A stretch of 64,000 nucleotides of DNA from Modestobacter italicus (GCF_019799965.1 NZ_JABGCJ010000003.1:124001-188000); one strand, 5' to 3'. Counted from the stretch's first letter, positions 29,895 through 42,427 are shown. Translations and numbers: made by a program. The notes: generated by a model not told the origin, from the letters alone.

Positions 29895-31075
29895 CGGCTG
29901 CCCGCCCGGCGAGCGCGCTCCACCACCGGGCCGATCACCTCGAGCAGGGCGTCCACGTCGGCGTCGGTCGAGGTGTGCCCGAGGCTGAACCGCAACGAGC
30001 TGCGGGCGCGGGCGGCGTCGGCCCCAGCGGCGAGCAGCACGTGGCTGGGCCGGGCGACCCCGGCGCTGCAGGCCGACCCGGTCGAGCACTCGATGCCGCG
30101 GGCATCCAGCAGCATGAGCAGGGCGTCGCCCTCGGCGCCGGGGAAGGAAAGGTGCGCGTTGCCCGGCAGCCGGCCGGCGCCACCGGCGACGACGTCGTCC
30201 AGGGCCGGGCCGTTCAGCTGCGCGTCGGGCACCTGCGCGACGACGCCGGCGACCAGCCGGTCACGCAGCGCGCCCACCCGTGCGGTGCGGTCCGCTCGGT
30301 CGGCGACGGCGGCCTGCACGGCGGTGGCCAGCCCGACGATCGCGGCGACGTCCAGCGTGCCCGAGCGCACGTCGCGCTCCTGCCCGCCGCCGTGCAGCAG
30401 CGGGGTGCACTCGGCGTCCCGGCGCAGCAGCAGCGCACCGGCGCCCATCGGCCCGCCCAGCTTGTGGCCGGTCATCGTGAGCGCGTCGACCCCGCTGCCG
30501 GTGAAGTCCACCGGGAGCTGACCGACCGCCTGCACCGCGTCGGTGTGCAACGGCACCCCGACCCCGTGGGCGACCTCGGCCAGTGCGGCGAGGTCGCTGA
30601 CCGCACCGATCTCGTTGTTGGCCCACATGACGCTGGCCACGGCGACGTCCCGCCCGTCGCCGAGCGCGTCGGCCAGCGACTCGGGCGTCACCCGACCTGA
30701 GGGCTCGACCCGCAGCCAGGTGACCTCGGCCCCCTCGTGCTTCTCCAGCCACTCGACGCTGTCCAGGACGGCGTGGTGCTCGGCGGGGCTGGCCACGATG
30801 CGACGGCGGCGCTGATCGGCGGTGCGCCGGGCCCAGTAGAGGCCCTTGACGGCGAGGTTGTCGCCCTCGGTGCCACCGCCGGTGAACAGCACCTCCGACG
30901 GCCGGGCACCCAGCGCCGCGGCGAGCTGCTCGCGCGACTGCTCGGCGACCCGGCGGGCCTCCCGGCCGCTGGCGTGCAGCGAGGACGCGTTGCCGACCCG
31001 GCCCAGCTGCTCGGCCATCGCCGCCAGCGCGGCCGGGAGCATCGGCGTGGTCGCCGCGTGGTCGAGGTAGGTCAT
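29891..31075 (-). CDS. iscS: Cysteine desulfurase (NifS/IscS class)
   Basis: A PLP enzyme that removes sulfur from cysteine and passes it as persulfide. The 394-residue protein has the start motif [10 protein letters not shown], the PLP lysine in [11 protein letters not shown] (near 202) and the active-site cysteine in [11 protein letters not shown] (near 332). The ATG at 31075 places the family start correctly; a GTG nine codons upstream is less likely. Overlap with mnmA suggests its main role is tRNA thiolation. No Fe-S scaffold gene is nearby, so the symbol is by class. Confidence 0.9.
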   Translation of the reverse strand: MTYLDHAATTPMLPAALAAMAEQLGRVGNASSLHASGREARRVAEQSREQLAAALGARPSEVLFTGGGTEGDNLAVKGLYWARRTADQRRRRIVASPAEHHAVLDSVEWLEKHEGAEVTWLRVEPSGRVTPESLADALGDGRDVAVASVMWANNEIGAVSDLAALAEVAHGVGVPLHTDAVQAVGQLPVDFTGSGVDALTMTGHKLGGPMGAGALLLRRDAECTPLLHGGGQERDVRSGTLDVAAIVGLATAVQAAVADRADRTARVGALRDRLVAGVVAQVPDAQLNGPALDDVVAGGAGRLPGNAHLSFPGAEGDALLMLLDARGIECSTGSACSAGVARPSHVLLAAGADAARARSSLRFSLGHTSTDADVDALLEVIGPVVERARRAGSR

Positions 31076-31178
31076 GGCACGGCCAGCGTAGGCGTCGCCC
31101 ACCGGGGCGCGCCCGGCTGCGTCCGGCTGGTGGAAGTGGGCACGGCCTGTCGTCTCCTCGACGGTGGTCCCGACGTGC

Positions 31179-31210
31179 GTCGGGCGCCGACCCGGAGGCC
31201 GGCGCCCGAC
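31179..31210. terminator. 11-bp perfect hairpin after etfA
   Basis: GTCGGGCGCCG (31179-31189) pairs perfectly with CGGCGCCCGAC (31200-31210) around a ten-base loop. It lies about 40 bases downstream of the etfA stop codon and before the cysteine desulfurase gene. Together with the hairpin next to it, it probably ends the etfBA transcript. Confidence 0.65.
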
Positions 31211-31223
31211 ACGACGAGCTGGA

Positions 31224-31244
31224 CTGCCCTCCCCGGGAGGGCAG
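31224..31244. terminator. perfect palindromic hairpin next to the etfA stop
   Basis: CTGCCCTCCC, one central base and GGGAGGGCAG form a near-continuous palindrome starting four bases after the etfA stop codon. No T-run follows. Either this or the hairpin at 31179-31210 ends etfBA transcription, or it protects the 3' end of the message. Confidence 0.6.
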
Positions 31245-31248
31245 CTGA

Positions 31249-32211
31249 CTACTTGCGGGCGGTGATCTGCTCGGTGGCGGCCGGGACGACGGTGTTCAGG
31301 TCACCGACAACGCCGAAGTCGGCCAGCTCGAAGATCGGCGCCTCAGGGTCCTTGTTGACCGCGACGATCGTCTTCGAGGTCTGCATGCCCGCCCGGTGCT
31401 GGATCGCGCCGGAGATGCCGACGGCGATGTAGAGCTGCGGCGACACCGTCTTGCCGGTCTGCCCGACCTGGAAGGAGTGCGGGTAGAAGCCGGAGTCGAC
31501 GGCGGCCCGGGAGGCACCGACCGCGGCACCCAGGGAGTCGGCGAGGCCCTCGATGACGGAGAAGTTCTCCGCGCTGGCCACCCCGCGCCCACCGGAGACG
31601 ACGATCGACGCCTCGGTCAGCTCGGGCCGGTTGGACTTCTGCTCGACCACCCGGTCGACCACCCGGGTCTGCTTGGCGGCCTCGGAGATCGCGACCGGCA
31701 CGGTCTCCTCGGCAGCGGCGGCCGGAGCCGGCTCGGGGGTGACCGAGTTGCCGCGCAGCGTGTAGATCGGGGTGCCGACGGTGACCTGCGAGTGCACGAT
31801 CGTCGCCCCGGCGAAGGCCACCTGGGTGGCGGTGCCGTCGGCGGCGATCTCGGTGACGTCGGTCAGGAAGCCGCTGCCGGTCTTGATGGCCAGCCGGCCG
31901 GCGATCTCCTTCCCCTCCGGGGAGGAGGGGATGACCACCGCGGCGGGCTGCTTGTCGGCGACCAGCTGGGCCAGCACCTCGGCCTTGGGCGCGACCAGGT
32001 AGGCGTCGACGTCCTCGGACTCGGCGACGTAGACCTTGGCCGCGCCGTACTCGGCCAGCGTGTCCTTGATGCCGGCGGCGGTGCCGGGGGCACCGATGAC
32101 GACGGCGGAGGGCTCACCGAGGGCACGCGCCGCGGTCAGCGCCTCCAGGGTGGTCTTGCGGGGCCCGCCGGCGGCGGGGTTGAGCTCGGCCAGGACCAGG
32201 ACCTCAGCCAT
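31249..32211 (-). CDS. etfA: Electron transfer flavoprotein alpha subunit
   Basis: ETF accepts electrons from acyl-CoA and other dehydrogenases and passes them to the respiratory chain; the alpha subunit holds the FAD. The 320-residue protein starts [11 protein letters not shown] and its C-terminal FAD domain contains VVSGGRGV, the [31 protein letters not shown] signature and [14 protein letters not shown]. The ATG has GAGGAG about ten bases upstream. It follows etfB by 49 bases in the same transcript. Confidence 0.96.
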   Translation of the reverse strand: MAEVLVLAELNPAAGGPRKTTLEALTAARALGEPSAVVIGAPGTAAGIKDTLAEYGAAKVYVAESEDVDAYLVAPKAEVLAQLVADKQPAAVVIPSSPEGKEIAGRLAIKTGSGFLTDVTEIAADGTATQVAFAGATIVHSQVTVGTPIYTLRGNSVTPEPAPAAAAEETVPVAISEAAKQTRVVDRVVEQKSNRPELTEASIVVSGGRGVASAENFSVIEGLADSLGAAVGASRAAVDSGFYPHSFQVGQTGKTVSPQLYIAVGISGAIQHRAGMQTSKTIVAVNKDPEAPIFELADFGVVGDLNTVVPAATEQITARK

Positions 32212-32260
32212 GGGGATCGTCTCCTCTTCGAGTACGGGTGGTCGGGGCTCGGTGGCCGGG

Positions 32261-33040
32261 TCAGACGATCTTCTGGGCGGCCAGGTAGCCCACGAGCTTC
32301 TCGGCCCCGTCGCCCTCGTCGACGACCTTCACGCCCTCGCCCTTGGGCGGGCGGCCGGCGAACTCCAGCACCTTGCTGGTGGCGGTGGCCAGGCCGACGG
32401 TGCCCGGGTCGATGCCCAGGTCGGCCAGCGTCTTGGTCTCCACCGGCTTCTTCTTGGCGGCCATGATCCCCTTGAAGGAGGGGTAGCGCGGCTCGTTGAT
32501 CGTGTCCCAGGTGGAGACGATCGCCGGCAGCTGGGCCTCGATCGCCCAGAACCCGCCGTCGGTCTGCCGCTCGACCTTCGCCGTGGTGCCCTCGACGGTG
32601 AGCTTGCGGGCACCGGACAGGTGCGGGACGCCCAGCCGCTCGGACAGCAGCGCCGGCATCACCGACACCTGCCCGTCGGTGGACTCGGCGCCGCACAGCA
32701 CCAGGTCGTAGTCCAGCTGCGACAGCGCGGCGGCGATGATCGCGCTGGTCTGCGGCGCGCAGGCGCCGTGGATGGCCGGGTCGGAGACGTGCACCGCCTT
32801 GTCCGCGCCCATCGACAGGGCCTTGCGGATGGCGTCGGTGGCGGTGTCGGGGCCGACGGTCAGCACGGTGACCTCGCCGCCCTGCGCCTCCTTGACCGTC
32901 AGCGCCTCCTCGATGGCGTACTCGTCCATCTCGTTGATGACGTTGTCGGCGGTCGCCCGCGCGACGGTGTTGTCCGACGGGTCCAGCTTCCGCTCGCTGC
33001 CGGAGTCGGGGACCTGCTTGACCAGAACGACGATGTTCAT
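32261..33040 (-). CDS. etfB: Electron transfer flavoprotein beta subunit
   Basis: The beta subunit binds AMP and makes the dehydrogenase contact. The 259-residue protein starts MNIVVLVKQVPDSG; the family pattern continues with INEMDEYAIEEAL, VGPDTATDAIRKALSMGADKAVHV, CGAESTDGQVSVMPALLSERLG and the C-terminal GIMAAKKKP. The ATG at 33040 has GGAGG 11 bases upstream; 11 further upstream codons are open but not conserved. Upstream at 33113-33127, GCGGGTAACACCCGC is a perfect inverted repeat that may be a regulator site or hairpin. Confidence 0.96.
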   Translation of the reverse strand: MNIVVLVKQVPDSGSERKLDPSDNTVARATADNVINEMDEYAIEEALTVKEAQGGEVTVLTVGPDTATDAIRKALSMGADKAVHVSDPAIHGACAPQTSAIIAAALSQLDYDLVLCGAESTDGQVSVMPALLSERLGVPHLSGARKLTVEGTTAKVERQTDGGFWAIEAQLPAIVSTWDTINEPRYPSFKGIMAAKKKPVETKTLADLGIDPGTVGLATATSKVLEFAGRPPKGEGVKVVDEGDGAEKLVGYLAAQKIV

Positions 33041-33112
33041 CGTCAGACCAACCTCCGTGTCGTCTCGTGGCACGGGCGGTGCCCGCCTCGCTGCCGATCA
33101 TCGAGGCTACTT

Positions 33113-33127
33113 GCGGGTAACACCCGC
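33113..33127. promoter_or_regulatory. 15-bp inverted repeat upstream of etfB
   Basis: GCGGGT-AAC-ACCCGC has perfect six-base arms. It lies 73 bases upstream of the etfB start, in the gap between etfB and the downstream end of the cysteine synthase-fold gene. It could be an operator for etfBA or a terminator hairpin for the gene ending at 33156. Confidence 0.4.
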
Positions 33128-33155
33128 CGGGCAGGGAGGGGGCAGCTGACCCGGG

Positions 33156-34265
33156 TCACCTGACGGGCGCCCACTCCCCCGTGCGGGCGAAGTGCTCCAG
33201 GACGGCGGTGTGCGGGGCCAGGTCCAGGCCCTGGTCACGCACCCAGTCGTCGGAGTGGTAGGTGCAGGCGTACCGCTCCCCGCCGTCGCACAGCAGGGTG
33301 ACGACGCTGCCGGTGCGACCCGCGGCGAGCATCTCGGCGATCAGCGCGAACGCGCCCCACAGGTTGGTTCCGGTCGATCCGCCGGCCCGCCGGCCGGTCA
33401 CCCGCTCCAGGTGCCGCATGGCCGCCAGCGACGCCGCGTCGGGCACGCAGACCATCCGGTCGACGATGGTCGGCACGAACGAGGGCTCCACCCGGGGACG
33501 GCCGATGCCCTCGATCCGCGAGCCCCGCCCGGTGGTGGCCGGGTCGCCGTCGCGCCAACCGGGGAAGAACGCCGAGCCCTCCGGGTCGACGACGGCCAGC
33601 CGGGTGGGCAGCCGGCGGTAGCGCAGGTACCGGCCGATGGTCGCGCTGGTGCCGCCGGTGCCGGCCCCGACCACCACCCACTCCGGCACCGGGTGGCGCT
33701 CCCGGGACAGCTGCTCGAACACCGACTCGGCGATGTTGTTGTTGCCCCGCCAGTCGGTGGCCCGCTCGGCGTTGGTGAACTGGTCCAGGTAGTGCCCGCC
33801 GGTCTCGGCGGCGATCCGGCGGGCCTCGTCGTAGACGCTGCCGGCGTCGGCGACCAGGTGGCACCGGCCGCCGTGGAACTCGATCAGCGCGATCTTCTCC
33901 GCGCTCGTCGTCGCGGGCATGACCGCGACGAACGGCAGCCCCAGCATCCGGGCGAAGTAGGCCTCGCTGACCGCCGTCGAGCCGCTGGAGGCCTCCACCA
34001 CGGTGCTGCCCTCGTGCAGCTGCCCGGAGCAGAGCGCGTACAGGAACAGCGAGCGGGCCAGCCGGTGCTTGAGGCTGCCGGTGGGGTGGGTCGACTCGTC
34101 CTTGAGGTAGAGGTCGATGCCCCACTCCGGGGGCAGCGGGTAGACCAGCAGGTGGGTGTCGGCGCTGCGGTGCGCGTCGGCCTCGACCAGCGACACCGCC
34201 CACTCGACCCAGGCGCGGTCGGCGCGGTCGGAGCGGTCGACGTCGGCGGGGCCCGGAGCGGTCAC
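33156..34265 (-). CDS. PLP-dependent cysteine synthase-fold enzyme, Cds1-like
   Basis: A 369-residue fold-type II PLP enzyme. The PLP lysine is in [13 protein letters not shown] (near 60), followed by [13 protein letters not shown] for substrate binding, [13 protein letters not shown] and the phosphate loop [17 protein letters not shown]. The overall pattern is closest, from memory, to mycobacterial Cds1, an L-cysteine desulfhydrase making H2S, pyruvate and ammonia, rather than to CysK. O-acetylserine sulfhydrylase activity remains possible. The GTG at 34265 has GATCAT six bases before it, suggesting a leaderless message; it is 32 bases after the VOC gene. Confidence 0.82.
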   Translation of the reverse strand: MTAPGPADVDRSDRADRAWVEWAVSLVEADAHRSADTHLLVYPLPPEWGIDLYLKDESTHPTGSLKHRLARSLFLYALCSGQLHEGSTVVEASSGSTAVSEAYFARMLGLPFVAVMPATTSAEKIALIEFHGGRCHLVADAGSVYDEARRIAAETGGHYLDQFTNAERATDWRGNNNIAESVFEQLSRERHPVPEWVVVGAGTGGTSATIGRYLRYRRLPTRLAVVDPEGSAFFPGWRDGDPATTGRGSRIEGIGRPRVEPSFVPTIVDRMVCVPDAASLAAMRHLERVTGRRAGGSTGTNLWGAFALIAEMLAAGRTGSVVTLLCDGGERYACTYHSDDWVRDQGLDLAPHTAVLEHFARTGEWAPVR

Positions 34266-34297
34266 CCCGGCATGATCCCGCACCGCCGCCGCCCGGC

Positions 34298-34711
34298 TCA
34301 GTCCTCCAGCAGGCCTGGCAGCCAGGCGAGCTCCCACCGGGTGCCCTCGGGGTCGGCGACGTAGCCGCTGTACCCGCCCCACCCACGAGCCGTCGGCGGC
34401 GCCACCGCGGCGGCCCCGGCGGCGAGCGCAGCGGAGAACGCCGCGTCGACCTCGGCGCGGGCGGCCACGTTGACCGCCAGCGTCACCCCGTTCCAGCTGC
34501 CCGGCTCCGGCGGCGCCGCGTCGGGCGCCGCCTCCGCGTGCAGCTGGGCCAGCGGGAACAGCGCCAGCCGCACCCCGCCGAGGTCGAACTGGGCGAAGCC
34601 GTCGCTGCCGCCGTCCCGCTCGCGCCAGCCCCAGGCGGCGTAGAAGGCGCGCAGCCGGCCGACGTCGCGGGCGCCGACCGTGACGAACGACAGCCGCTGC
34701 GGAACGGTCAC
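34298..34711 (-). CDS. VOC-family (glyoxalase-like) protein
   Basis: A 137-residue vicinal oxygen chelate-fold protein: [25 protein letters not shown] at the start, then [10 protein letters not shown] and the C-terminal [15 protein letters not shown], whose glutamate is the usual metal ligand. The reaction is unknown; members include lyases, dioxygenases and resistance proteins. The GTG start overlaps the stop codon of the enoyl-CoA hydratase gene (GTGA), so the two are translationally coupled. Confidence 0.8.
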   Translation of the reverse strand: MTVPQRLSFVTVGARDVGRLRAFYAAWGWRERDGGSDGFAQFDLGGVRLALFPLAQLHAEAAPDAAPPEPGSWNGVTLAVNVAARAEVDAAFSAALAAGAAAVAPPTARGWGGYSGYVADPEGTRWELAWLPGLLED

Positions 34712-35493
34712 CGGCCGGTGAAGGTCGCCTTGCCCGGCCCCTGCTCCAGGAACGAGCGCATGCCGGTCGCCTGGTCCTCGGTGTCGAACAGCTCGGCGAA
34801 CAGCCGGCTCTCCAGCGCCAGGCCGGTGTCCAGGTCGCCGTCCAGCCCCTCGTCGATCGCGCGCTTGGCCGCGGCCAGCGCCAGGGGCGGCCCGGCGGCG
34901 AACTTGCGGGCCATCGCCACGGAGGTCGGGTAGACCTCCTCGTCCGGGACGACGGCGTCGGCCAGGCCCATCTCCAGGGCCTCCGCCGCACCCACGTGCC
35001 GGCCGGTGAACACCAGGTCCTTGGCCTTGGCCGGGCCGACCAGCCGGGCCAGCCGCTGGGTGCCGCCCGCGCCGGGGATGACCCCCAGCTGGATCTCCGG
35101 CTGGCCCACCTTGGCGCTGGTGCCCAGCACCCGGAAGTCCGCGCACAGTGCCAGCTCGTAGCCACCGCCCAGGGCGTAGCCGGTGACGGCGGCGATGACC
35201 GGCTTCGGGATGCGGGCGACCGCGGTGAACGACGCGGTGAGCTCCCGGCCCCAGGCGACCATGCTCGCCCCGGTCAGCTGGGACATCGCCTTGATGTCGG
35301 CCCCCGCGGCGAACACCCGCTCCCCGCCGTAGAGGACGACGGCCCGCACGTCCGCGCGCTCACCGGCCTGCATCGCCGCCGCCCGCACCTCCCGGTGCAG
35401 CTGCTCGTCGATCGCGTTCATCTTCGGCCGGTCCAGCCGGATCGTGCCGACGCCGTCCTCGACCTGCAGGGTGACGAACTCTCCCTCGCTCAT
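34708..35493 (-). CDS. Enoyl-CoA hydratase/isomerase
   Basis: A 261-residue crotonase-fold enzyme, probably of beta-oxidation. The oxyanion-hole segment [10 protein letters not shown] and the two catalytic glutamates in [16 protein letters not shown] (near 111) and [18 protein letters not shown] (near 131) are all present, so hydratase activity is likely. The ATG is six bases after TAGTGT and has no Shine-Dalgarno: a leaderless transcript. It overlaps the VOC gene downstream. Symbol withheld because the specific paralogue cannot be told. Confidence 0.9.
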   Translation of the reverse strand: MSEGEFVTLQVEDGVGTIRLDRPKMNAIDEQLHREVRAAAMQAGERADVRAVVLYGGERVFAAGADIKAMSQLTGASMVAWGRELTASFTAVARIPKPVIAAVTGYALGGGYELALCADFRVLGTSAKVGQPEIQLGVIPGAGGTQRLARLVGPAKAKDLVFTGRHVGAAEALEMGLADAVVPDEEVYPTSVAMARKFAAGPPLALAAAKRAIDEGLDGDLDTGLALESRLFAELFDTEDQATGMRSFLEQGPGKATFTGR

Positions 35494-35510
35494 GGTCCGA
35501 CACTAGCCGC

Positions 35511-35571
35511 GGCCCCCCTCGCAGGGTCCCGCCGCGAGCCTCCGAGGGGTGGCGGGCGAGGGGGGCCGTCC
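35511..35571 (-). repeat. stop-associated palindromic element, copy 3
   Basis: Directly after the ABC ATPase stop codon the minus strand reads GGACGGCCCCCCTCGC, an interior with CTCGCGGCGGGACCCT, then GCGAGGGGGGCC: a 12-base-pair perfect outer stem. The next gene, echA-like, has its own promoter beyond it, so this copy is in terminator position. Confidence 0.75.
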
Positions 35572-36372
35572 TCAGGCCGCGCGGCGGGCGGAGAACCGCC
35601 CGTTCTCGCGCTGCACCGCCAGCGGCAGCCCGAAGGCGTCGGACAGCAGCGGCGCGGTGAGCACCTCGTCGACCGGGCCGGCCGAGACCACCTCTCCACC
35701 GCGCAGCAGCAGAGCGTGCGTGTAGCCCGGCGGGATCTCCTCGACGTGGTGGGTGACCAGCACCTGCGCCGGGGCGTTCGGGTCCTTCGCGAGCGCGGAC
35801 AGCCGGGTGACCAGGTCCTCCCGGCCGCCCAGGTCGAGCCCGGCGCCGGGCTCGTCGAGCAGCAGCAGCTCCGGGTCGGTCATCAGCGCCCGGGCGATCT
35901 GGGCGCGCTTGCGCTCCCCCTCCGACAGGGTGCCGAAGGGCCGGTGCGCCATCCGGGCGACGCCCCACTGCTGCATCAGCACCGCGGCCCGGGTCAGGTC
36001 GGCGACGTCGTAGCGCTCCCGCCACCGCCCGACGACGGCGTACCCGGCGCTGACCACCACGTCGCCGACGCGTTCGCTCGGGTCGATCCGCTGGGCGAGT
36101 GCCGCACTGGTCAGCCCGATCCGGGGGCGCAGCTCGAAGACGTCGACCGCGCCGAGGGTCTCGCCGAGGATGCCGACCTCCCCGCGGGTGGGGTGCAGCT
36201 GGGCGCCGACCAGCTGCAGCAGCGTGGTCTTCCCCGCCCCGTTGGGGCCCAGCAGGACCCAGCGTTCCTCGGGCCGGACGGTCCAGTCGACCCCGCGCAA
36301 CAGGTGCGCCTGGCCTCGGACGACGTCCACACCCCGGATCTCGACGACCGGCTCAGTCCACACGCCTGCCAT
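35572..36372 (-). CDS. ABC transporter ATP-binding protein (stand-alone)
   Basis: A 266-residue ABC ATPase. Walker A is GPNGAGKTT (near 42-50), the signature LSEGERKRAQIARAL (near 149) and Walker B LLLLDEPGAGLD (near 172), followed by the H-loop in VTHHVEEIP. It belongs to the group resembling the ATPases of photorepair/molybdate-type proteins that ends in VEEIPPGYTHALLLRGGEV. No permease gene is next to it, so its partner is elsewhere, or it acts without one. The ATG at 36372 lacks a clear ribosome-binding site; GTG three codons in is an alternative. Confidence 0.85.
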   Translation of the reverse strand: MAGVWTEPVVEIRGVDVVRGQAHLLRGVDWTVRPEERWVLLGPNGAGKTTLLQLVGAQLHPTRGEVGILGETLGAVDVFELRPRIGLTSAALAQRIDPSERVGDVVVSAGYAVVGRWRERYDVADLTRAAVLMQQWGVARMAHRPFGTLSEGERKRAQIARALMTDPELLLLDEPGAGLDLGGREDLVTRLSALAKDPNAPAQVLVTHHVEEIPPGYTHALLLRGGEVVSAGPVDEVLTAPLLSDAFGLPLAVQRENGRFSARRAA

Positions 36373-36434
36373 CCAACCAACCCGGCCCGCGTCGCGGGCA
36401 CCGGGCTCGGGGTGAGTCGGGCACGATGCTGGAC

Positions 36435-38588
<2,154 letters not shown>

Positions 38589-38650
38589 CGGGCCGCACCG
38601 CAGCCAGCGGCCGTCCCCGGCGGGGCCGAGCCGGCTTCGTCGCTCGAACG

Positions 38651-38688
38651 CGAGAGGCCCCGTTCCCGGGTGGGAACGGGGCCTCTCG
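38651..38688. terminator. 17-bp perfect hairpin between glgX and the FHA gene
   Basis: Arms 38651-38667 and 38672-38688 are perfectly complementary over 17 bases around a GGGT loop. It lies between the convergent glgX and FHA-protein genes and should act as a bidirectional terminator. The core, GGCCCCGTTCCC and its complement, resembles the outer arms of the stop-associated palindromic elements but lacks their interior. Confidence 0.75.
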
Positions 38689-38701
38689 GCGTGGGACCGA
38701 G

Positions 38702-39667
38702 TTACTCGGCGGCCTGCTCGAAGGTGATGACGGTCCAGCCGAGCAGCAGCCGGTCGCCGTCGGCGAGGGGGTGCGGCACACCCGGCTCGAGCTGGGTCCA
38801 CTCGGTGGCCTCCGGGCCGGCGACGTGGGTGCCGTTGAGCGACCCCAGGTCGGTCAGCGACACCTCGCGGCCGGAGCGCTGGATCGCGGCGTGGGCCGAG
38901 GAGAGCACGTTCTGGGTGTCGGCGATCGGGACCGGGCGGGCCGTGCCGCCGGTGACCAGGTCGTGGCCGTCGGGACGGCGGCCGAGCACCAGGTCCTCGT
39001 CGACGGTGACGACCAGGCCGTCGTCGAAGCGCAGCACCGGCGCGGCCGGCGGCTCGGGCCGCCAGAACGCGGTCTGCTCACCGCCCTGGCCGACCGGCTG
39101 GCTGGCGATCCGGCCGGAGTTGCCGAAGCCGGCGTCGGAGCCCGCGCTGAACGACTCGCCACTGGGCAGCGCGGTGGCCGGCGGGACGACCGAGGACGAC
39201 GCGGGAGCGGCCAGCTGCAGCAGCGCGCCGGAGCCCGGCACGGTGCCCTCCACCAGGTCGAGGGCGACGCCCGGCGGCATGGCGGCGGCCGGCTGCCCCG
39301 GGCCGACGTAGAGGGTCTGGCCGAGGGAGAAACCGGCGGCGAGCGTGCAGCCGTCGACCGCGGAACCGGACACCGGCACGCCGTCCACGGCCGGCTGGCC
39401 CTTGCCCGACCACAGCGCCACACCCGTGCCGGTGCCGCCGGTGGTGTCGGCGAGCACGAGGGCGAAGGAGGCAGGTCCGTCGGCCAGCCGGGTCATCTGG
39501 CCGGCCACCGCCGCCAGCACCCGGTCGGCGCCGGGACCGGCGACCCCCAGGCAGGCGTGCAGCGCCGCCACCAGGGCCGGCGACCCGGGGGCGTCGACCC
39601 ACAGCAGGCCACCGCCACGTCGGGCGACGACAGAGTCTCCGGGGAGCACCTCACAGCGGTCGGGCAT
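38702..39667 (-). CDS. FHA-domain protein with unknown N-terminal domain
   Basis: A 321-residue cytoplasmic protein. The FHA domain (about 227-310) has LVLGRRPDGHD, SSAHAAIQRSG and DLGSLNGTHV, all the residues needed to bind phosphothreonine. The N-terminal 200 residues (GGGLLWVDAPGSPALV, DGPASFALVLADTTGGTG, GCTLAAGFSLGQTLYVG) form a domain I do not recognise. A Ser/Pro linker separates them. It is presumably a partner of a Ser/Thr protein kinase. The ATG is seven bases after TAGGCT, suggesting a leaderless transcript. The surrounding glycogen genes may be coincidental. Confidence 0.78.
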   Translation of the reverse strand: MPDRCEVLPGDSVVARRGGGLLWVDAPGSPALVAALHACLGVAGPGADRVLAAVAGQMTRLADGPASFALVLADTTGGTGTGVALWSGKGQPAVDGVPVSGSAVDGCTLAAGFSLGQTLYVGPGQPAAAMPPGVALDLVEGTVPGSGALLQLAAPASSSVVPPATALPSGESFSAGSDAGFGNSGRIASQPVGQGGEQTAFWRPEPPAAPVLRFDDGLVVTVDEDLVLGRRPDGHDLVTGGTARPVPIADTQNVLSSAHAAIQRSGREVSLTDLGSLNGTHVAGPEATEWTQLEPGVPHPLADGDRLLLGWTVITFEQAAE

Positions 39668-39877
39668 GACGGCCAGCCTAATGACCGTCCGGGGCTCTGG
39701 TGACCGCGCGGCGCCGTGGCACGCCGAGTCATCGGCCCGTTGTGCACTACCAGTACCAGCGGTCACACCCGTCGCAGCACGGTGGACACCCAGCGGGGTC
39801 GGATGACCACCCAACGTGTCGTCCGCGTGCCCGGGGGACGACGTCCCGGTGGCGTCCGGGGGTGCTGCGGTCCTCCG
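39668..39877. other. intergenic region between FHA gene and glgP end
   Basis: This 210-base gap carries the FHA promoter on its left. Near 39831-39849 CCGGGGGACGACGTCCCGG can form a short bulged hairpin downstream of the glgP stop codon, a possible weak terminator. I see no gene in it. Confidence 0.4.
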
Positions 39878-42427
39878 TCAGGCGTTGACCACGAGCCCCA
39901 GTTCGGCCGGCACCACGAGGGCCGCCGAGTGCGGCAGCACCCGCACCGTGTACCCGAAGGCGCCGGTCCGGGTGAGCGGCACCGTGCCGGTGAACCAGTG
40001 CCGCGACCCCTCGGTGTGCTCGTGCCGCAGCGGCACCGTGGTCACCGCGTGCAGCCGGTCGGCGTCGTCCACCCGCCCGTAGGCCGCCTCGACCAGGACG
40101 TCGGACGGGGCGAGCCCGGGCAGCTCGACCTCGGCCCGCAGGTCGATGCCGCCACCGATCTCCGGGGTCTCCCCGACCCCGGTGGCCTCCACGTGCGCCA
40201 CCCGCACGCCCGGCCAGTTCTCCAGCAGGTGCGCCCGCCAGACCGCCTCGGCCCGGGCCGCCTCGTACCCGTCGCGGGCCATCGCCCGGGCGGACCCGGC
40301 CGCGGGCACGTACAGCCGCTGCACGTAGTCGCGCACCATCCGGGTGGCCAGCACCTTCGGGCCGGTCTCCCGGAGGGTGTGGCGCACCATCTCCACCCAG
40401 CGGGTCGGGATGCCGTCGCCGTCCACCTCGTAGAAGCGCGGCAGCACCTGCCGGTCGAGCAGCTCGTAGATCGCCTGGGCCTCCACCTCGTCCCGCCGGT
40501 CGGGGTCGGCGACCCCGTCGGCGGTGGGGATCGCCCAGCCGTTCTGCCCGTCGAACCACTCGTCCCACCAGCCGTCGCGGATGGAGAGGTTCAGCCCACC
40601 GTTGAGCGCGGACTTCATGCCCGAGGTGCCGCACGCCTCCAGCGGGCGCAGCGGGTTGTTCAGCCAGACGTCGCAGCCCCAGTACAGGTAGCGGGCCATG
40701 CCGATGTCGTAGTTGGGCAGGAAGGCGATCCGGTGCCGGATGTCCGGGTCGTCGGCGAACTTCACCATCTGCTGGATCAGCTGCTTCCCACCGTCGTCGG
40801 CCGGGTGGCTCTTGCCGGCGATGACCAGCTGGATCGGCCGCTCGTCGTCCAGCAGCAGCGCCTTGAGCCGCGCCGGGTCCCGGAGCATCAGGGTCAGCCG
40901 CTTGTAGGACGGCACCCGCCGGGCGAACCCGACGGTGAGCACGTCGGGGTCGAAGGCGGTCTCGGTCCAGCCCAGCTCCGCCTCGGCCGCGCCGCGGGAC
41001 AGCGCGGTCGCCCGCACCCGGCGTCGCACCTCCTCCACCAGCCGGCCACGCAGCAGCCGCCGGGTGGCCCACAGCTCGCCCGAGGAGATCCGGTCGACCC
41101 CGTCGAAGTGCACGTCGCCGTCGACCTCCAGCGGGTCGCCCTGGCTGGTGGTCTGGGTGCCCAGCTCGACCAGCTCCCGCGCCGTCCAGGTCGGGGCGTG
41201 CACCCCGTTGGTGATCGACCCGATCGGGACGTCGTCGGGGTCGAAGCCCGGCCACAGCGCACCGAACATGTCCCGGCTGACGTGCCCGTGCAGCTCGCTG
41301 ACCCCGTTGGCCCGCTGCCCCAGCCGCAGGCCCATGTGCGCCATGTTGAACTTGCTGGGGTCCTCCTCGGCGCCCAGCGGCAGCAGCTGGTCGACCGGGA
41401 CGCCGAAGCCGGCGAAGTACCGCTCGATCAGCGCCCGCGGGAACCGGTCGATGCCGGCGGGGACCGGCGTGTGCGTGGTGAACACCGTCCCGCCGCGCAC
41501 CGCCTGCAGCGCCTCGGCGAAGGACAGCCCGTGCGACTCGGTGAGCTCGCGGATGCGCTCGACGCCCTGGAAGCCGGCGTGGCCCTCGTTGGCGTGGAAG
41601 ACCTCCGGCTGTGGGGTGCCGGTCAGCGAGCAGAAGGCGCGCACCGCCCGGACGCCGCCGATGCCCAGCAGCATCTCCTGGCGGAGCCGGTGGTCCTCGC
41701 CGCCGCCGTAGAGCCGGTCGGTGACCCCGCGCTCGGCCGGGGCGTTCTCCTCGATGTCGCTGTCCAGCAGCAGCAGCGAGACCCGGCCGACCTGCGCCCG
41801 GTACACGTGGGCGTGCAGCACCCGCCCCTCGGGCAGCGGGACGGTGATCAGCACCGCGTTCCGGTCGGCGTCGCGCAGCAGCTTCAGCGGCAGGCCGTGC
41901 GGGTCCAGCGCCGGGTAGTGCTCCAGCTGCCAGCCGTCGGCGGACAGCCCCTGGGAGAAGTAGCCCGACCGGTAGAGCAGCCCCACCCCGATCAGCGGGA
42001 CGCCGAGGTCGGAGGCGGCCTTGAGGTGGTCGCCGGCGAGGATGCCCAGCCCGCCGGAGTACTGCGGGAGCACCTCGGTGATGCCGAACTCCGCGGAGAA
42101 ATAGGCGATCGAGGCCGGCGCCCCGGCACCGATGGACTGGTACCAGTGCGGCGCCTGCAGGTAGTCGCGGAGGTCGTCGGCGACGGCCTGCAGCCGGCCG
42201 AGGAACTCGCGGTCGTCGGCCAGCGCCGCCAGCCGCTCGGCGGACACCTCGCCGAGCACCCGGACCGGGTCACCACCGCAGCTGCCCCACAGCTCGGGGT
42301 CCAGTGCCTCGAACAGGTCCCGGGTCTCCGGGTGCCACGACCAGCGCAGGTTCGTGACCAGCTGGGACAGCGGCAGCAGCGCCTCGGGGAGGGAGGCCCG
42401 GACGGTCAGTCTGCGGAGGGCTCGCAC
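39878..42427 (-). CDS. glgP: Alpha-glucan phosphorylase
   Basis: GlgP releases glucose 1-phosphate from glycogen and, in this pathway type, also supplies or consumes maltooligosaccharide. The 849-residue protein is of the shorter phosphorylase type with an N-terminal DUF3417 domain. The PLP lysine is in [15 protein letters not shown] (near 605); [22 protein letters not shown] and [12 protein letters not shown] are family signatures. The GTG start lies seven bases after TAGGGT (42435-42440), so it is probably leaderless. It is divergent from glgE with a 180-base shared control region. Confidence 0.95.
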   Translation of the reverse strand: MRALRRLTVRASLPEALLPLSQLVTNLRWSWHPETRDLFEALDPELWGSCGGDPVRVLGEVSAERLAALADDREFLGRLQAVADDLRDYLQAPHWYQSIGAGAPASIAYFSAEFGITEVLPQYSGGLGILAGDHLKAASDLGVPLIGVGLLYRSGYFSQGLSADGWQLEHYPALDPHGLPLKLLRDADRNAVLITVPLPEGRVLHAHVYRAQVGRVSLLLLDSDIEENAPAERGVTDRLYGGGEDHRLRQEMLLGIGGVRAVRAFCSLTGTPQPEVFHANEGHAGFQGVERIRELTESHGLSFAEALQAVRGGTVFTTHTPVPAGIDRFPRALIERYFAGFGVPVDQLLPLGAEEDPSKFNMAHMGLRLGQRANGVSELHGHVSRDMFGALWPGFDPDDVPIGSITNGVHAPTWTARELVELGTQTTSQGDPLEVDGDVHFDGVDRISSGELWATRRLLRGRLVEEVRRRVRATALSRGAAEAELGWTETAFDPDVLTVGFARRVPSYKRLTLMLRDPARLKALLLDDERPIQLVIAGKSHPADDGGKQLIQQMVKFADDPDIRHRIAFLPNYDIGMARYLYWGCDVWLNNPLRPLEACGTSGMKSALNGGLNLSIRDGWWDEWFDGQNGWAIPTADGVADPDRRDEVEAQAIYELLDRQVLPRFYEVDGDGIPTRWVEMVRHTLRETGPKVLATRMVRDYVQRLYVPAAGSARAMARDGYEAARAEAVWRAHLLENWPGVRVAHVEATGVGETPEIGGGIDLRAEVELPGLAPSDVLVEAAYGRVDDADRLHAVTTVPLRHEHTEGSRHWFTGTVPLTRTGAFGYTVRVLPHSAALVVPAELGLVVNA

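Noticed and set aside
39745-39765. CTACCAGTACCAGC, resembling the operator at 12420-12433
   Set aside because: Only one half-site is shared, it is not palindromic, and it is unlinked to the regulator gene.
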